Position numbers and translations under genes: made by a program | Notes under the pieces: generated by a model | Database searches by the model: none | What the model was told of the DNA's origin: nothing | What the model saw: the letters and a program-made list of their open reading frames with translations, nothing else | Part shown: one piece after another, positions 50,936-59,864 of the stretch | Numbering within the stretch: position 1 is the stretch's first letter | How the letters are laid out: the number at the start of each line of letters is the position of its first letter | From: CAWAHD01 sp963781785 | Lineage (GTDB): Bacteria; Planctomycetota; Planctomycetia; Isosphaerales; Isosphaeraceae | NCBI GenBank assembly: GCA_963781785.1 | Contig: CAWAHD010000001.1 | Span: 1,364,001-1,428,000, forward strand | Length of the DNA stretch: 64,000 nt | Direction: 5' to 3'

Positions 50936-51622
50936 GTGCCGGCCAGTCAAGACGATCTTCTCGCCATTTTCGACCACGACGGAGTGCTGGTGGACTCGTT
51001 TGCACTTCACGAGCAAGCGTGGCTCGAGCTGGAGCGGCGGACCAAGCTGGGATTCACGTCCCGGTTCATCCACGAGACCTTCGGCATGACGAATCCGAGC
51101 ATTTTCCGGCGTCTCCTGGGCGATACCATCAGCGAGGAAGAGATCGGACGTTATGCCGATCTCAAGGAGGTGTGTTATCGCGACGTGGCGCGGGGGAAAA
51201 TCCGGTTGATCGATGGCGTTCGTGAATTGCTCGACGCGCTGACAGCCCAGGGCGTCAAGCTGGCGATCGGCTCGAGCGGACCGCTGCTCAACCTCGAGCT
51301 GACGGTGAGCGAATGCGGGCTCACCGGCCGGTTCGCGGCGATCGCTTCACTGGAGGACATCACGCGTGGCAAGCCCGACCCCCAGGTCTTTCTGGTCGCG
51401 GCGGCCAAGGCGGGTACGCAGCCAGCCCGTTCGGTCGTGTACGAGGATGCACCTGTGGGAATCCAGGCAGCAAAAAGTGCGGGGATGTATGCCGTCGGGC
51501 TAACCACGACCCACCCTGGGGCCACACTCGAAGAGGCCGGCGCCGACGACGTCGTGGAAAGCCTGCTGGGCTATGACGTGGGCCGGCTGGTGCGGCGGCT
51601 CCAAGCGCGCGAGGCGGGTTGA
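50936..51622 (+). CDS. HAD-superfamily phosphatase (beta-phosphoglucomutase-like)
   Basis: 228 residues from the GTG at 50936, preceded by GAGGG; an earlier GTG at 50891 is possible but adds an unconserved extension. HAD motif I is AIFDHDGVLVDSF (nucleophile Asp and second Asp), motif II IGSSGP, motif III GKPDPQVF and motif IV VYEDAPVGIQAAKSAGM. The cap insertion after motif I (LHEQAWLELERRTKLGFTSR) is the subclass I helical cap of sugar-phosphate phosphatases/mutases. The frame is intact. The exact substrate is not determinable. Confidence 0.87.
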   Translation: MPASQDDLLAIFDHDGVLVDSFALHEQAWLELERRTKLGFTSRFIHETFGMTNPSIFRRLLGDTISEEEIGRYADLKEVCYRDVARGKIRLIDGVRELLDALTAQGVKLAIGSSGPLLNLELTVSECGLTGRFAAIASLEDITRGKPDPQVFLVAAAKAGTQPARSVVYEDAPVGIQAAKSAGMYAVGLTTTHPGATLEEAGADDVVESLLGYDVGRLVRRLQAREAG

Positions 51623-51870
51623 TTCCGGAGGTTTGCGCGCACGCGGTTTGGACCAAATCGTGTCGGGGCAAGCGGTTTGAAGCGATGACTGCCGACATGG
51701 TCCGGCTGTCGAGAGCGCGTTGCCAGTGATCGTTGTTCGCATTATAATTGCAGATTCTGCCCACTGGCTGATGGGCGGGGCTCTGGCGAACGACGTGCCA
51801 CGACCCACGAGAGTGGTTTTCCTCAGCGGCTAGGCGGTTCCGTGCCAATGCGGCGCGGACAGAGCGCAAC
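51623..51870. other. intergenic region before the SRP M-domain copy
   Basis: About 250 bp with no gene. I looked for a 4.5S RNA-like element because of the SRP context and do not see one. Confidence 0.35.
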
Positions 51871-52347
51871 GTGACGGGGGTGTGGGCGATGGGTGAAGAC
51901 GAGGCGCACCGCCAGCAGGAAGAGCTTTTCAAAGGGAAGTTCGACCTGGAAGATTTCCGCAAGCAGATCGTGCACGTGAAGAACATGGGCTCGATGTCGG
52001 ATCTCATGAAAAAGATTCCGGGATTGAACCAGTCGGGGGCCGACGATCTTGGTGGGATCGATGTTGATGAGGAGATCAAGCGGATCGAGGGAATGATCGA
52101 CAGCATGACGCTGGATGAACGCCGCGACCCCTCGCTGATCGACAACGCGCGGCGGCGGCGGATCGCGGCCGGAAGCGGTGCCGACCTGGCCGACGTATCG
52201 GGTCTGGTCAAGCAGTTTGATACGATGGCGGCCGTGGTCAAGCAGATGGCGCAGATGAACTTAATCGGCAAGATCAAGACCTTGAACGACTTAGGGAAAA
52301 CGGCCGATGATCCGCCCCGTTATCGAAGCTTCTTTTCGCAGAATTGA
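51871..52347 (+). CDS. stand-alone SRP54/Ffh M-domain protein
   Basis: 158 residues (GTG 51871; ATG 51889 alternative). From GEDEAHRQQEELFKGKFDLE onward it parallels residues about 300-435 of the Ffh encoded next door, with roughly 85 percent identity by eye. It keeps the Met-rich signal-peptide groove segments (MGSMSDLMKKIPGLN, MAAVVKQMAQM) and the 4.5S RNA-binding motif RRRRIAAGSG. There is no N or G domain. It ends in an unrelated tail (DDPPRYRSFFSQN) about 20 bp before ffh. It is either a translated M domain that could compete for SRP RNA or signal peptides, or the residue of a partial ffh duplication. No strong ribosome site. Confidence 0.7.
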   Translation: MTGVWAMGEDEAHRQQEELFKGKFDLEDFRKQIVHVKNMGSMSDLMKKIPGLNQSGADDLGGIDVDEEIKRIEGMIDSMTLDERRDPSLIDNARRRRIAAGSGADLADVSGLVKQFDTMAAVVKQMAQMNLIGKIKTLNDLGKTADDPPRYRSFFSQN

Positions 52348-52368
52348 CGGCTGAGGCTCCTCTAGGCG

Positions 52369-53852
52369 ATGTTCGACGACCTCCAAAAGCGACTTTCCTC
52401 GGCGTTCCGGCGATTCCGCGCCAGCGGCGTCTTGACCCAGGCCAACATGACCGAGGGTCTGCGCGAGGTTCGCAATGCGCTCCTGGAGGCCGACGTCAAT
52501 TTCAACGTCGTCCAGGAGTTCATGACCAAGATCACCGATCAGGCGGTCGGGACGCAGTTGATCAAGAGCATCCGGCCCGAGCAGCAGATCGTCAAGATCG
52601 TTCATGACGAGCTGATCGAGCTGATGGGGCCTGGGGATACGTCGATACGCGTCGAGAAGGCCGGGCCGACGGTCCTGATGTTGTGCGGCCTTCAGGGCTC
52701 GGGCAAGACGACGACTTGCGGCAAGCTGGCGCGGCTTCTGGGGGCACAGGGCGCAAGCCCATGCTGGTCGCGGCCGATCTCCAGCGGCCGGCGGCTGTCG
52801 AGCAGCTCAAGGTGATCGGCGGCCAGGTCGGAGTGCCGGTATTCAGCCTGGGTGACTCGAACCCGGTCACTGTCTGCCAGCAGGCCTTGGTCGAGGCCAA
52901 CAAGAACGGGTGCGACACGCTGATCCTGGACACGGCCGGCCGCCTGCACGTCGACGACGAGCTGATGGCGGAGCTGACCTTGATCGAAAAGCGGGTCAAG
53001 CCGCATCAGGTTTTCTTCGTATGCGATGCCATGACCGGTCAAGACGCGGTGGCGTCGGCCGATGCGTTCAACAAAGCACTCGAGCTTGACGGCGTGATTC
53101 TGACCAAGCTCGACGGCGACGCGCGCGGCGGAGCGGCGCTGTCGGTGCGCAAGGTGACGGGTGTCCCGATCAAGTTTGTCGGCAAGGGGGAGAAGCTCGA
53201 CAAGCTTGAGCCGTTCGATCCGGAGCGGTTGGTCGGCCAGATGCTGGGAATGGGCGACATCGTCGGGCTGGTCGAGGCGGCCCAGTCGGTGATGGATGAA
53301 GAAGAGGCGCAGCGCCAGCAGGAGCAGCTTCTCAAAGGGAAGTTCGACCTGGATGATTTCCGCAAGCAGATCGTGCACATGAAGAACATGGGCTCGATGT
53401 CGGATCTCATGAAAAAGATTCCGGGATTGAACCAGTTGGGGGCCGGCGATCTGGGTGGGATCGATGCCGATGAGGAGATCAAGCGGATCCAGGGGATCAT
53501 CGACAGCATGACGCCGGACGAGCGCAGCGACCCCTCGTTGATCGACATCTCGCGGCGGCGGCGGATCGCGGCCGGAAGCGGTGTCGACCCGGCCGACGTA
53601 TCAGGTCTGGTCAAGCAGTTTGATACGATGGCGGCCGTGGTCAAGCAGATGGCGCAGATGAGCTTCATCGACAAGATCAAGACCTTGACGGGGCTGGGCC
53701 AGGCGGCCGTTGCCAACCCATCCGCCCGGCTCATGGCACCCAAAGTGGGAACGGGCAAGCGGCTCACCCCAAAGGAGCGGGAGCGGCTGCGGAAGCAGCG
53801 CGAGAAGGAGGAGCGAAAGCGTCGCCGCGAGCTGCGCGACCGGCCGAATTGA
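52369..53852 (+). CDS. ffh: signal recognition particle protein Ffh, one frame change
   Basis: Complete SRP54: N domain MFDDLQKRLSSAFRRFRASG, G domain with P-loop CGLQGSGKTTTCGKLARLL, VAADLQRPAAVEQL, ILDTAGRLHVD, LTKLDGDARGG and the closing GKGEKLDKLEPFD, then the M domain with RRRRIAAGSGVD and a basic C-terminal tail (LTPKERERLRKQREKEERKR). It targets nascent membrane proteins to FtsY/SecYEG. One base (a C) is missing near 52752 (GAQG then RKPMLVAAD), shifting the frame in the middle of an essential protein, so this is almost surely a sequencing error. It leads the ffh-rpsP-trmD-rplS cluster. Confidence 0.93.
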
Positions 53853-53870
53853 AGCTGATGCGGTGTGAAG

Positions 53871-54005
53871 ACCCCCTCACCCCAACCCTCTCCCCGCAGG
53901 GGCGAGGGCGACGGGTGGCGGCCGTTACCCTGTTTTGGGGGAAGTCGCCGTGTTCTTTGCCCTCGCCCCGTCGGGGAGAGGGTGGCCGAAGGCCGGGTGA
54001 GGGGG
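53871..54005. repeat. long imperfect inverted repeat (MITE-like)
   Basis: Left arm CCCCTCACCCCAACCCTCTC then CCCGCAGGGGCGAGGGC; right arm (53958-54005) is its complement, ending GGGTGAGGGGG. Loop about 45 nt. It sits between ffh and rpsP and could terminate or process the transcript. Confidence 0.8.
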
Positions 54006-54078
54006 CTTTCGGAGGCTACGGATCAAGGACTGAATCGGGATTGACGCACGATTGTTTTGATTCCAGAGGAGTACACGA

Positions 54079-54507
54079 GTGGTTCGACTTCGTATGAAAG
54101 CATTGGGGCGCCGCCATCGGCCGTTTTTCCGGATCTGCGCCATGGATTCGCGCACCGGTCGCGACGGGTGCCCGATCGAGGAACTGGGACATTACGACCC
54201 CATGTGCAAGGATGCCCAGACGCAGACGGTACTGGATATCAGCCGGGTTCGGTACTGGCTTTCGGTGGGCGCGCAGCCCTCTCACAAGGTCCAGGTGTTG
54301 TTGAACAAGTTCGGAGTCAAGAAGCCGGCGGCGGGCGAGCCGTGGAAGGTCGCTGAGTCTCCGGCACCGGCGGTGCCTGCACATGCTCCGGCCGTAGCGG
54401 CACATGCTCCGGCGGCGGCGACCGAGGATACTCAGCGCCCGCCGGATCGTGACGTGACCCGGGTCGGAAATCGCTCCCATGTCCGCATCGCCCTTCCATC
54501 GGATTGA
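54079..54507 (+). CDS. rpsP: 30S ribosomal protein S16 with Pro/Ala-rich C-terminal extension
   Basis: 142 residues from a GTG, eight bases after AGAGGAG. The core MVRLRMKALGRRHRPFFRIC, DSRTGRDGCPIEELGHYDP and LDISRVRYWLSVGAQPSHKV is standard S16 (normally 80-90 residues). A tail of about 55 residues (PAVPAHAPAVAAHAPAAAT) follows. Its last 29 bp overlap trmD in a different frame, so the extension is either real or the result of an indel near the end. Confidence 0.92.
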   Translation: MVRLRMKALGRRHRPFFRICAMDSRTGRDGCPIEELGHYDPMCKDAQTQTVLDISRVRYWLSVGAQPSHKVQVLLNKFGVKKPAAGEPWKVAESPAPAVPAHAPAVAAHAPAAATEDTQRPPDRDVTRVGNRSHVRIALPSD

Positions 54508-55141
54508 CGTTCTGACCCTGTTTCCACTGTTGTTCGAAGGGTTCCTCAGTCAGAGCATCCTCAAGAGGGCGATCGACCAGGGGCTCGTTTTCATCGAGCG
54601 CTGGGACTTTCGCCGGTTTGCCGAAGGGAAGCATCATCAGGTCGACGATCGGCCGTTTGGAGGTGGGCCCGGAATGGTGTTGATGGCGCCGCCCCTGGTG
54701 GCGGCGGCCGAGACCGTGCAGAAGGCCGCGGAGCCGGCGGGACGGCTGATCCTTCTGTCACCGCAAGGACGCCGGCTCGATCAGGGCCGGGTCGCCGAGC
54801 TGGCCTCAGAGCCTCGACTGATTTTACTGTGTGGGCGTTATGAGGGATTCGATGAACGCATCATCGAGATCCTCCAGCCCGAGCTGGTTTCCGTGGGCGA
54901 CTTCATCCTCTCCGGAGGCGAGGTCGCGGCGATGGTCTTGATCGATGCGGTCGTGCGGTTGATTCCCGGGGTTCTCGGCGACTCTCGCAGCGCGATCGAA
55001 GAATCGTTCGGGCCCGATGGAGGACTCGAGTATCCCCAGTACACCCGCCCCCGCGTCTTTCGCGGGCATGCGGTCCCCGAAATCCTCCTGAGCGGCGACC
55101 ACGCCGCGATCGCCCGCTGGCGGCTCGAAAGGCGACGCTGA
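54479..55141 (+). CDS. trmD: tRNA (guanine-37-N1)-methyltransferase
   Basis: 220 residues. TrmD methylates G37 of tRNAs using S-adenosylmethionine and prevents frameshifting. Seen: RIDVLTLFPLLFEGFLSQSI, DDRPFGGGPGMVL, the trefoil-knot SAM site LLCGRYEGFDERI and VGDFILSGGEVAAMVLIDAV, then LEYPQYTRPRVFRGHAVPE. The start overlaps rpsP by 29 bp, suggesting translational coupling. The frame is intact and the length slightly short of the usual 230-250. Confidence 0.93.
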   Translation: MSASPFHRIDVLTLFPLLFEGFLSQSILKRAIDQGLVFIERWDFRRFAEGKHHQVDDRPFGGGPGMVLMAPPLVAAAETVQKAAEPAGRLILLSPQGRRLDQGRVAELASEPRLILLCGRYEGFDERIIEILQPELVSVGDFILSGGEVAAMVLIDAVVRLIPGVLGDSRSAIEESFGPDGGLEYPQYTRPRVFRGHAVPEILLSGDHAAIARWRLERRR

Positions 55142-55232
55142 ACACGAATTTCACGATCAATCACGCGAACGATCAAAATCAACCGGCAGGAAATCGACGG
55201 GGCCGGCCGTTCGAATTCGAAAGGGACCTCCG

Positions 55233-55665
55233 ATGCAGAACAAACTGATGGCAGCCGTGGAAAAAACGACATTGAAAGCGTCGACGCCGGCGTTCGAGAT
55301 CGGTGACACGGTCGACGTCCACGTGCGGATTCTCGAAGGCGACAAGGAACGCATTCAGATTTACAACGGCGTGGTGATCGCCCGCTCGGGGCAGGGCCCG
55401 CGAGATGTTCACCGTCCGGCGGATCGTTCAGGGCGAGGGTGTGGAGCGGAAGTTTCCACTGCAATCGCCACGGATCGCCGACATCGTGGTCAAGCGTTCG
55501 GGCAAGGTGCGGCGCGCCAAGCTGTACTACCTGCGAGGGCGCTCCGGCAAGGCAGTCCGGCTCAAGGAGCGGTTTACCAGCACCGCCGGCTCGACCGAGG
55601 CCAAGGCAGCGAAGGCCGAGCGGCGCAAGGCGCGCGCGGCCAAGAAAGAGCAAGCCAAGAGCTGA
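55233..55665 (+). CDS. rplS: 50S ribosomal protein L19, one frame change
   Basis: Starts MQNKLMAAVEKTTLKASTPA, with FEIGDTVDVHVRILEGDKER then IQIYNGVVIARSGQG. An extra base in the GGGCCC stretch near 55397-55401 changes the frame; then MFTVRRIVQGEGVERKFPLQ, KRSGKVRRAKLYYLRGRSGK and AVRLKERF, with an Ala/Lys-rich C-terminal tail to 55665. L19 sits at the 30S-50S interface. Because the protein is essential and complete across the two frames, the shift is probably a sequencing error. Confidence 0.9.
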
Positions 55666-55680
55666 GAGTTTACCAAGGTC

Positions 55681-55770
55681 GTCAGGCTGGAAAGCCTGAC
55701 CTACGCGAAACCGTCAGGCTGGAAAGCCTGACCTACGCAAAACCGTCAGGCTGGAAAGCCTGACCTACGC
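55681..55770. repeat. 32-bp palindromic tandem repeat, three copies
   Basis: GTCAGGCTGGAAAGCCTGAC (itself a hairpin) plus CTACGC begins at 55681, 55713 and 55745. It is placed just after rplS and overlaps the 3' end of the convergent glycosyltransferase gene, whose stop lies in the third copy. It could serve as a terminator for both. Confidence 0.9.
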
Positions 55771-57071
55771 TGTGCGCCTCCATCAGCGGGTCCACTGAGC
55801 TCTTTCAGATGCGGGGCCGGAGGCACCGCGTCGAGCGAGCGCCCGGTCACCACCTCGGCCAAGAGTCGAAAAATCCTCCGGCGAAACACCGGCAGCGACA
55901 ATGATTCGGCCCGGCGGCGTGCTTCGTGCGGGTCGTGGGGACAGCCTTGGGCTTCCCACTCGTCGATTGCGGCGAGAAGGCCATCCGCGGACGGTTCGGC
56001 GTACGTTTGGCCGACCACGTCGTCGACGGTCTCGGCCACGCCGCCGCGCCCGAGTGCGATGACCGGCGCCGCAGGCGAGCGCCTCGATGGGAACGATCCC
56101 GTAATCCTCCTCGCCGGGAAAGAGCAAGGCCCGACAGTTTCGATAGTGGTCCCGAATGATCTCGTCGGGCTGCCAGCCCAGGAACCTCACCGACGGACCA
56201 GCGATCGCCGCCAGCCGGGGCGCTCGGGGCCCTCACCGATCACGATGAGCCCGCGGCCCGATCGGGTGCACGCCGCGATGGCCTGGTCGATTCGCTTGTA
56301 CGGGACGAGAGCCGAGACGACCAGGTAATCCCGGCCGCGAGGTGCGCTGCCAGACCCGGCCGCGTAGAACTCGACGTCCGCGGGAGGTTGAATGACGCGG
56401 CTGTCGCGGCGGTAGTAGCGTGCGATTCGCTGGCGAACCGTTTCCGAGATCGCCACGAAGTGGCTGACCCTGCTCGCTGTTGCCCTGTCCCAGCGCCTCA
56501 GCTTCCGAAGCAAGGCGCGTGCGATCGCCCTCTTGATCGGGCGATCCGACCAGGTCTCGAGATAAGTATCCCGCCCTTGCCATGCATATCGCATCGGCGT
56601 GAAGCAGTAGCAGACGTGAGGCACACCGGGCGGCGGCACGACAGACTTGGCCACGCAGTGGCTCAAGCTGATCACGAGGTCGACATCCTTGAGCCGCCAG
56701 AGGCGGGCGGCCAGCGGCATGACCGGGAGGAGATGGCGATAGTAACGAAAGACGCCAGGTAGCCGTTGCAGCGGCGACGGCTGGATGTTCATCGCTTCGA
56801 TCGCTGGGCTGAGAGCTCCGCGCCGATGAATCAACGTATAAAGCGTGGCGTGGGGAAACGCCTGGCAAAGGACCTCGAGACATTTCTCGCCGCCACGCAT
56901 TCCGGTCAGCCAGTCGTGCACGAGCGCCACTCGAAGGCCTGCCAATGGGGGAGGGGCCGAGCTTTGAAGCGCGTGCTGTTGATCCGATCTCGCCGGCTGG
57001 CTCGTTCGAGGCAATGGAATCGCGGTGTCGGGCCGAACCGAAGTCGTTCCCGTTCGGGTGCTGGCTTCCAT
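55746..57071 (-). CDS. GT4-type glycosyltransferase, two frame changes
   Basis: About 440 residues from the ATG at 57071 (MEASTRTGTTSVRPDTAIPL). N-terminal Rossmann half: GLRVALVHDWLTGMRGGEKC and HVCYCFTPMRYAWQGRDTYL, typical of the WbaZ/mannosyltransferase-like group. C-terminal half: YLVVSALVPYKRIDQAIAAC and LIVIGEGPER, then after a frame change near 56215 LAAIAGPSVRFLGWQP and the E-x7-E segment FPGEEDYGIVPIEALACG. After another change near 56068 it reads VIALGRGGVAETV then DDVVGQTYAEPS. It likely transfers a sugar to a cell-surface polysaccharide or lipid carrier. The stop lies in a repeat unit. Confidence 0.83.
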
Positions 57072-57183
57072 GCCGGCCTCCTGAGTGTGCTCGAATTGGC
57101 GGAACGCGCCCGGCCCGGGGTGAATCATCAAAAAGATGATCTCGCGCGAGCCGCGCGTTCACCCCGATTGCGTTGCGCCGCTC

Positions 57184-57366
57184 TTTCCCCCCCTTGCGAA
57201 GGGGGGGTAAGGGGGGGTGGTCGGGGCACCGCCAGCCACAAGGCCGTCGCGCCCTGTTTGTTCTTCGACCTCCAAGCCTCCAGCCCTCTCCTTGGCAAGA
57301 AGGCGCTGCTAGCTGGTCGCGCCGACGGCACCCCCCCTAACCCCCCCTTCGCAAGGGGGGGAAAGG
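57184..57366. repeat. inverted-repeat element (MITE-like) with 36-bp arms
   Basis: Arms at 57184-57220 and 57330-57366 are near-perfect complements containing CCCCCCCTTGCGAAGGGGGG, each itself palindromic; the loop is about 110 bp. No gene in 57132-57560. Confidence 0.8.
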
Positions 57367-57560
57367 AACCGGTGGCTCGCGCCGTCGTTGGATCGTGCGC
57401 AACAACAGCACCTGTCTCGAAACCGTTCCTCAGGACAACGGAACGCGACTGTTCCTCACTCCAGTCCCGAGGGTTTGCACCGGCCGGACCTTCGCTCCAG
57501 GCGCGCGCAATCGGATCGGGAAGTTACACGAGTTTGCCCAATCACGCAAGACGGCCTGTG

Positions 57561-59849
57561 TCACGCCAGCCCTTTGAGCCGGCGGAGGATCCATTCGGCG
57601 GAGAGCAAGCCCAGGAGGAGCATCCAGAGCAAAGGATTGTCCCAGATGGGCCAGCGGGTGACGACGCTGCGGTCGGACGCTAAAGGGTGGCTGGCCAGCG
57701 CGGCCGCCAGCTCTGCGGGATTATTGAGTACCCGTCCCGCGGTTTCCCTGGCGATTGCGCGCAGCAGAGACGGATCGGGACGGGGGTCGCGGAACTCGGC
57801 GGGATCGTCGATCACCTGGAGATCGAGACTCGTGCGCGCGACTTCGCGCTCGCCGTCGAGCGCCGCAACTTCGAGCACGAATTGATGAATCGTCGAGCCC
57901 GCGCTCTCAACGCTCTCCGTGACTGACGGGGCCGTCAGGCTGCCTCGATACGACCGGTCCTTGAGCCCTGGCGCGAGATTCATCGCGGTCGTCTCGAATG
58001 GGGTCGCCTCGGCCTGAGCGGTATTGCGGACGCGTGCGACCACGCGATACGCGTCGGTCTCTTCCTGCTTGTCGTCGTAGGCCCGGACGGTCGCCTGGAT
58101 GTCCTGGCCCGGCCGATAGATCACCTTGTCGGTGTCGACCAAAAGCCGGCGATCGTGTCCCTCGGCATTCTCGCTCAGCCACTCGACGACGTTCCGCCAG
58201 AACTTGCGATAGTAGCGGTTATCGCCTTCGCCCCAGATCCTCTCGAAATCCTTTCCCCATTCGACGGTGGTGTCGGTCGCCATGGCGAACGTCCGGCCTT
58301 TTCCAAAGGGCTGGGCCGAGAAGACCGTCACGATCTGAGAGCCGGGCAGGGCCCGGTCAGACATTCCCAGAGCGATGGCGGCCGGCTTGAGCCGGTCGGT
58401 GAGATTGGTGCCGTAAAAGACTGGCAATTGCTCCAGCACGTCGCGATTACGCAGCGGGTCGTCGACGATCTTCCAGATGGGGTGTTCGGCGGCCTTCGGG
58501 GGGATGACGACCCTCAATGGGCCGTTGTAGTACTCGGAGCGGCCCTGGCCGTGCCCGCTCATGTCGACCGGGATGAGACCGTCCCACGATGTTTGGTCCC
58601 AGCCTCCGGACCCGAAGCTGGTGTAGCCGCCGACCATGGCAAAGCCGCCGCCGCGCTTGCCGACCAGCTCGACGGTCCACTCGAGCTGCTCAGGCGTGAA
58701 CGAGGTTCGGGGGATGTCGCTGCAGATGACCACGTCGAACGACAACAGCTCCTGGCGCGTCGTGGGAAAACCGCGGCCGGGATCGTCCGCTCGCAAGAGC
58801 CGGGGCTGGGCCGCGTACTGGTTGTCGACCGTCAGCGCCATGCACTCGATCTTGGGATCCTCTTGCAGGGCGTCACGCAGGAAGCTGTATTCCGCCCTCT
58901 CGGCGGTTCCCTCCATGTAAAGCACGCGGACCTTGGCGTCGCGGGGCGTGATTTGAAACGGCACGGCATTGTTGACGGCGATGGCTTCGTGGGGAAGCGG
59001 AGTGACCTCGACCGTGAGCGGGCCCTTGGCCCGGTCGGTATCGAGCACCAGCTCATGCGCCTGTTCACCGCCTGAGAGTGTGATCGGCAGGATCGCCAGC
59101 GCATCGCCGCGGACCTGGGCGTTCGATCTGATCCGCACCTCGGCCCGCTGTCCCGCGTAGCCGTGGCTGCGCACAGTCACTCGGACCGGTACGCGGGTTC
59201 CGGGCCGGGCGTTCCGGGGGGCGTCGATGTCTTCCACGGCGACGTCGCCCGAGATCCTCTCATCGCCCACGGGGACGACGTGCACCGGAATCCCCAGACT
59301 GCGATAGGCTCGTGCCGTCGCCGCCAGCGACTCGGGCTCGGACGTTCGGCCGTCGGAAAAGACAAAGACGGCAAACGGGGTCGTGTCGCCAAACCGCGAG
59401 GGCAGCTCCTCGAGCGCCCGGTTCAGGTGGGTCTCATCCGACTGTGGAACAAGGGTCCTCTGGGAAGCGGGGATCGCGGCCAGCTCGCGGCCGAAGCCAA
59501 ACCGAAGGATCGGCGGTCGCCGATCCACCGACACCTGGTCCACGGCGCCCTTAATCAAGTCATCGACCCGGCGGGCGCGGCTTCGGGGTGCCTCCAGGCC
59601 CATGCTCCGGGATTCGTCGAGCAGGAAGATGGCCGGTGGCTCCGCGCCCCGGTAGCGAACCTCGTTGACCCGCACCGGGTTGAGCAGGATCAGTACCAGG
59701 ACGCCAATCGCCAATCCGCGCAGTGCCAGAAGCGTCTTGGCGCGGGCGCTCGGCGCCCGCGCAAGCCGCGAGGCGAGCGCCAGCAAGCCGGCGAGGGCGA
59801 TGGCGAGCACAAGATAGAATCGGCCTTCGTGTGGATGTGACCAGCCCAT
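57561..59849 (-). CDS. VWA / glutamine-amidotransferase-fold membrane protein, copy 1
   Basis: 762 residues from the ATG at 59849 (GAGGGG upstream). Two N-terminal helices (YLVLAIALAGLLALASRL, GLAIGVLVLILLNPV), a von Willebrand A-like domain with MIDAS-type AIFLLDESRSMGL and FAVFVFSDGRTSE, then a beta-sandwich region. A class I GATase-like domain follows (VRVLYMEGTAERAEYSFLRD, SFDVVICSDIP, RGGGFAMVGGYTSFGSGGWD) and a C-terminal helix (PLLWMLLLGLLSAEWILRR). Planctomycetes carry such genes near MoxR/DUF58/Bat-type clusters; the exact role is unknown. First of three tandem paralogues; 15 bp after copy 2. Confidence 0.8.
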   Translation of the reverse strand: MGWSHPHEGRFYLVLAIALAGLLALASRLARAPSARAKTLLALRGLAIGVLVLILLNPVRVNEVRYRGAEPPAIFLLDESRSMGLEAPRSRARRVDDLIKGAVDQVSVDRRPPILRFGFGRELAAIPASQRTLVPQSDETHLNRALEELPSRFGDTTPFAVFVFSDGRTSEPESLAATARAYRSLGIPVHVVPVGDERISGDVAVEDIDAPRNARPGTRVPVRVTVRSHGYAGQRAEVRIRSNAQVRGDALAILPITLSGGEQAHELVLDTDRAKGPLTVEVTPLPHEAIAVNNAVPFQITPRDAKVRVLYMEGTAERAEYSFLRDALQEDPKIECMALTVDNQYAAQPRLLRADDPGRGFPTTRQELLSFDVVICSDIPRTSFTPEQLEWTVELVGKRGGGFAMVGGYTSFGSGGWDQTSWDGLIPVDMSGHGQGRSEYYNGPLRVVIPPKAAEHPIWKIVDDPLRNRDVLEQLPVFYGTNLTDRLKPAAIALGMSDRALPGSQIVTVFSAQPFGKGRTFAMATDTTVEWGKDFERIWGEGDNRYYRKFWRNVVEWLSENAEGHDRRLLVDTDKVIYRPGQDIQATVRAYDDKQEETDAYRVVARVRNTAQAEATPFETTAMNLAPGLKDRSYRGSLTAPSVTESVESAGSTIHQFVLEVAALDGEREVARTSLDLQVIDDPAEFRDPRPDPSLLRAIARETAGRVLNNPAELAAALASHPLASDRSVVTRWPIWDNPLLWMLLLGLLSAEWILRRLKGLA

Positions 59850-59864
59850 CGGCAAACCCCTCGA

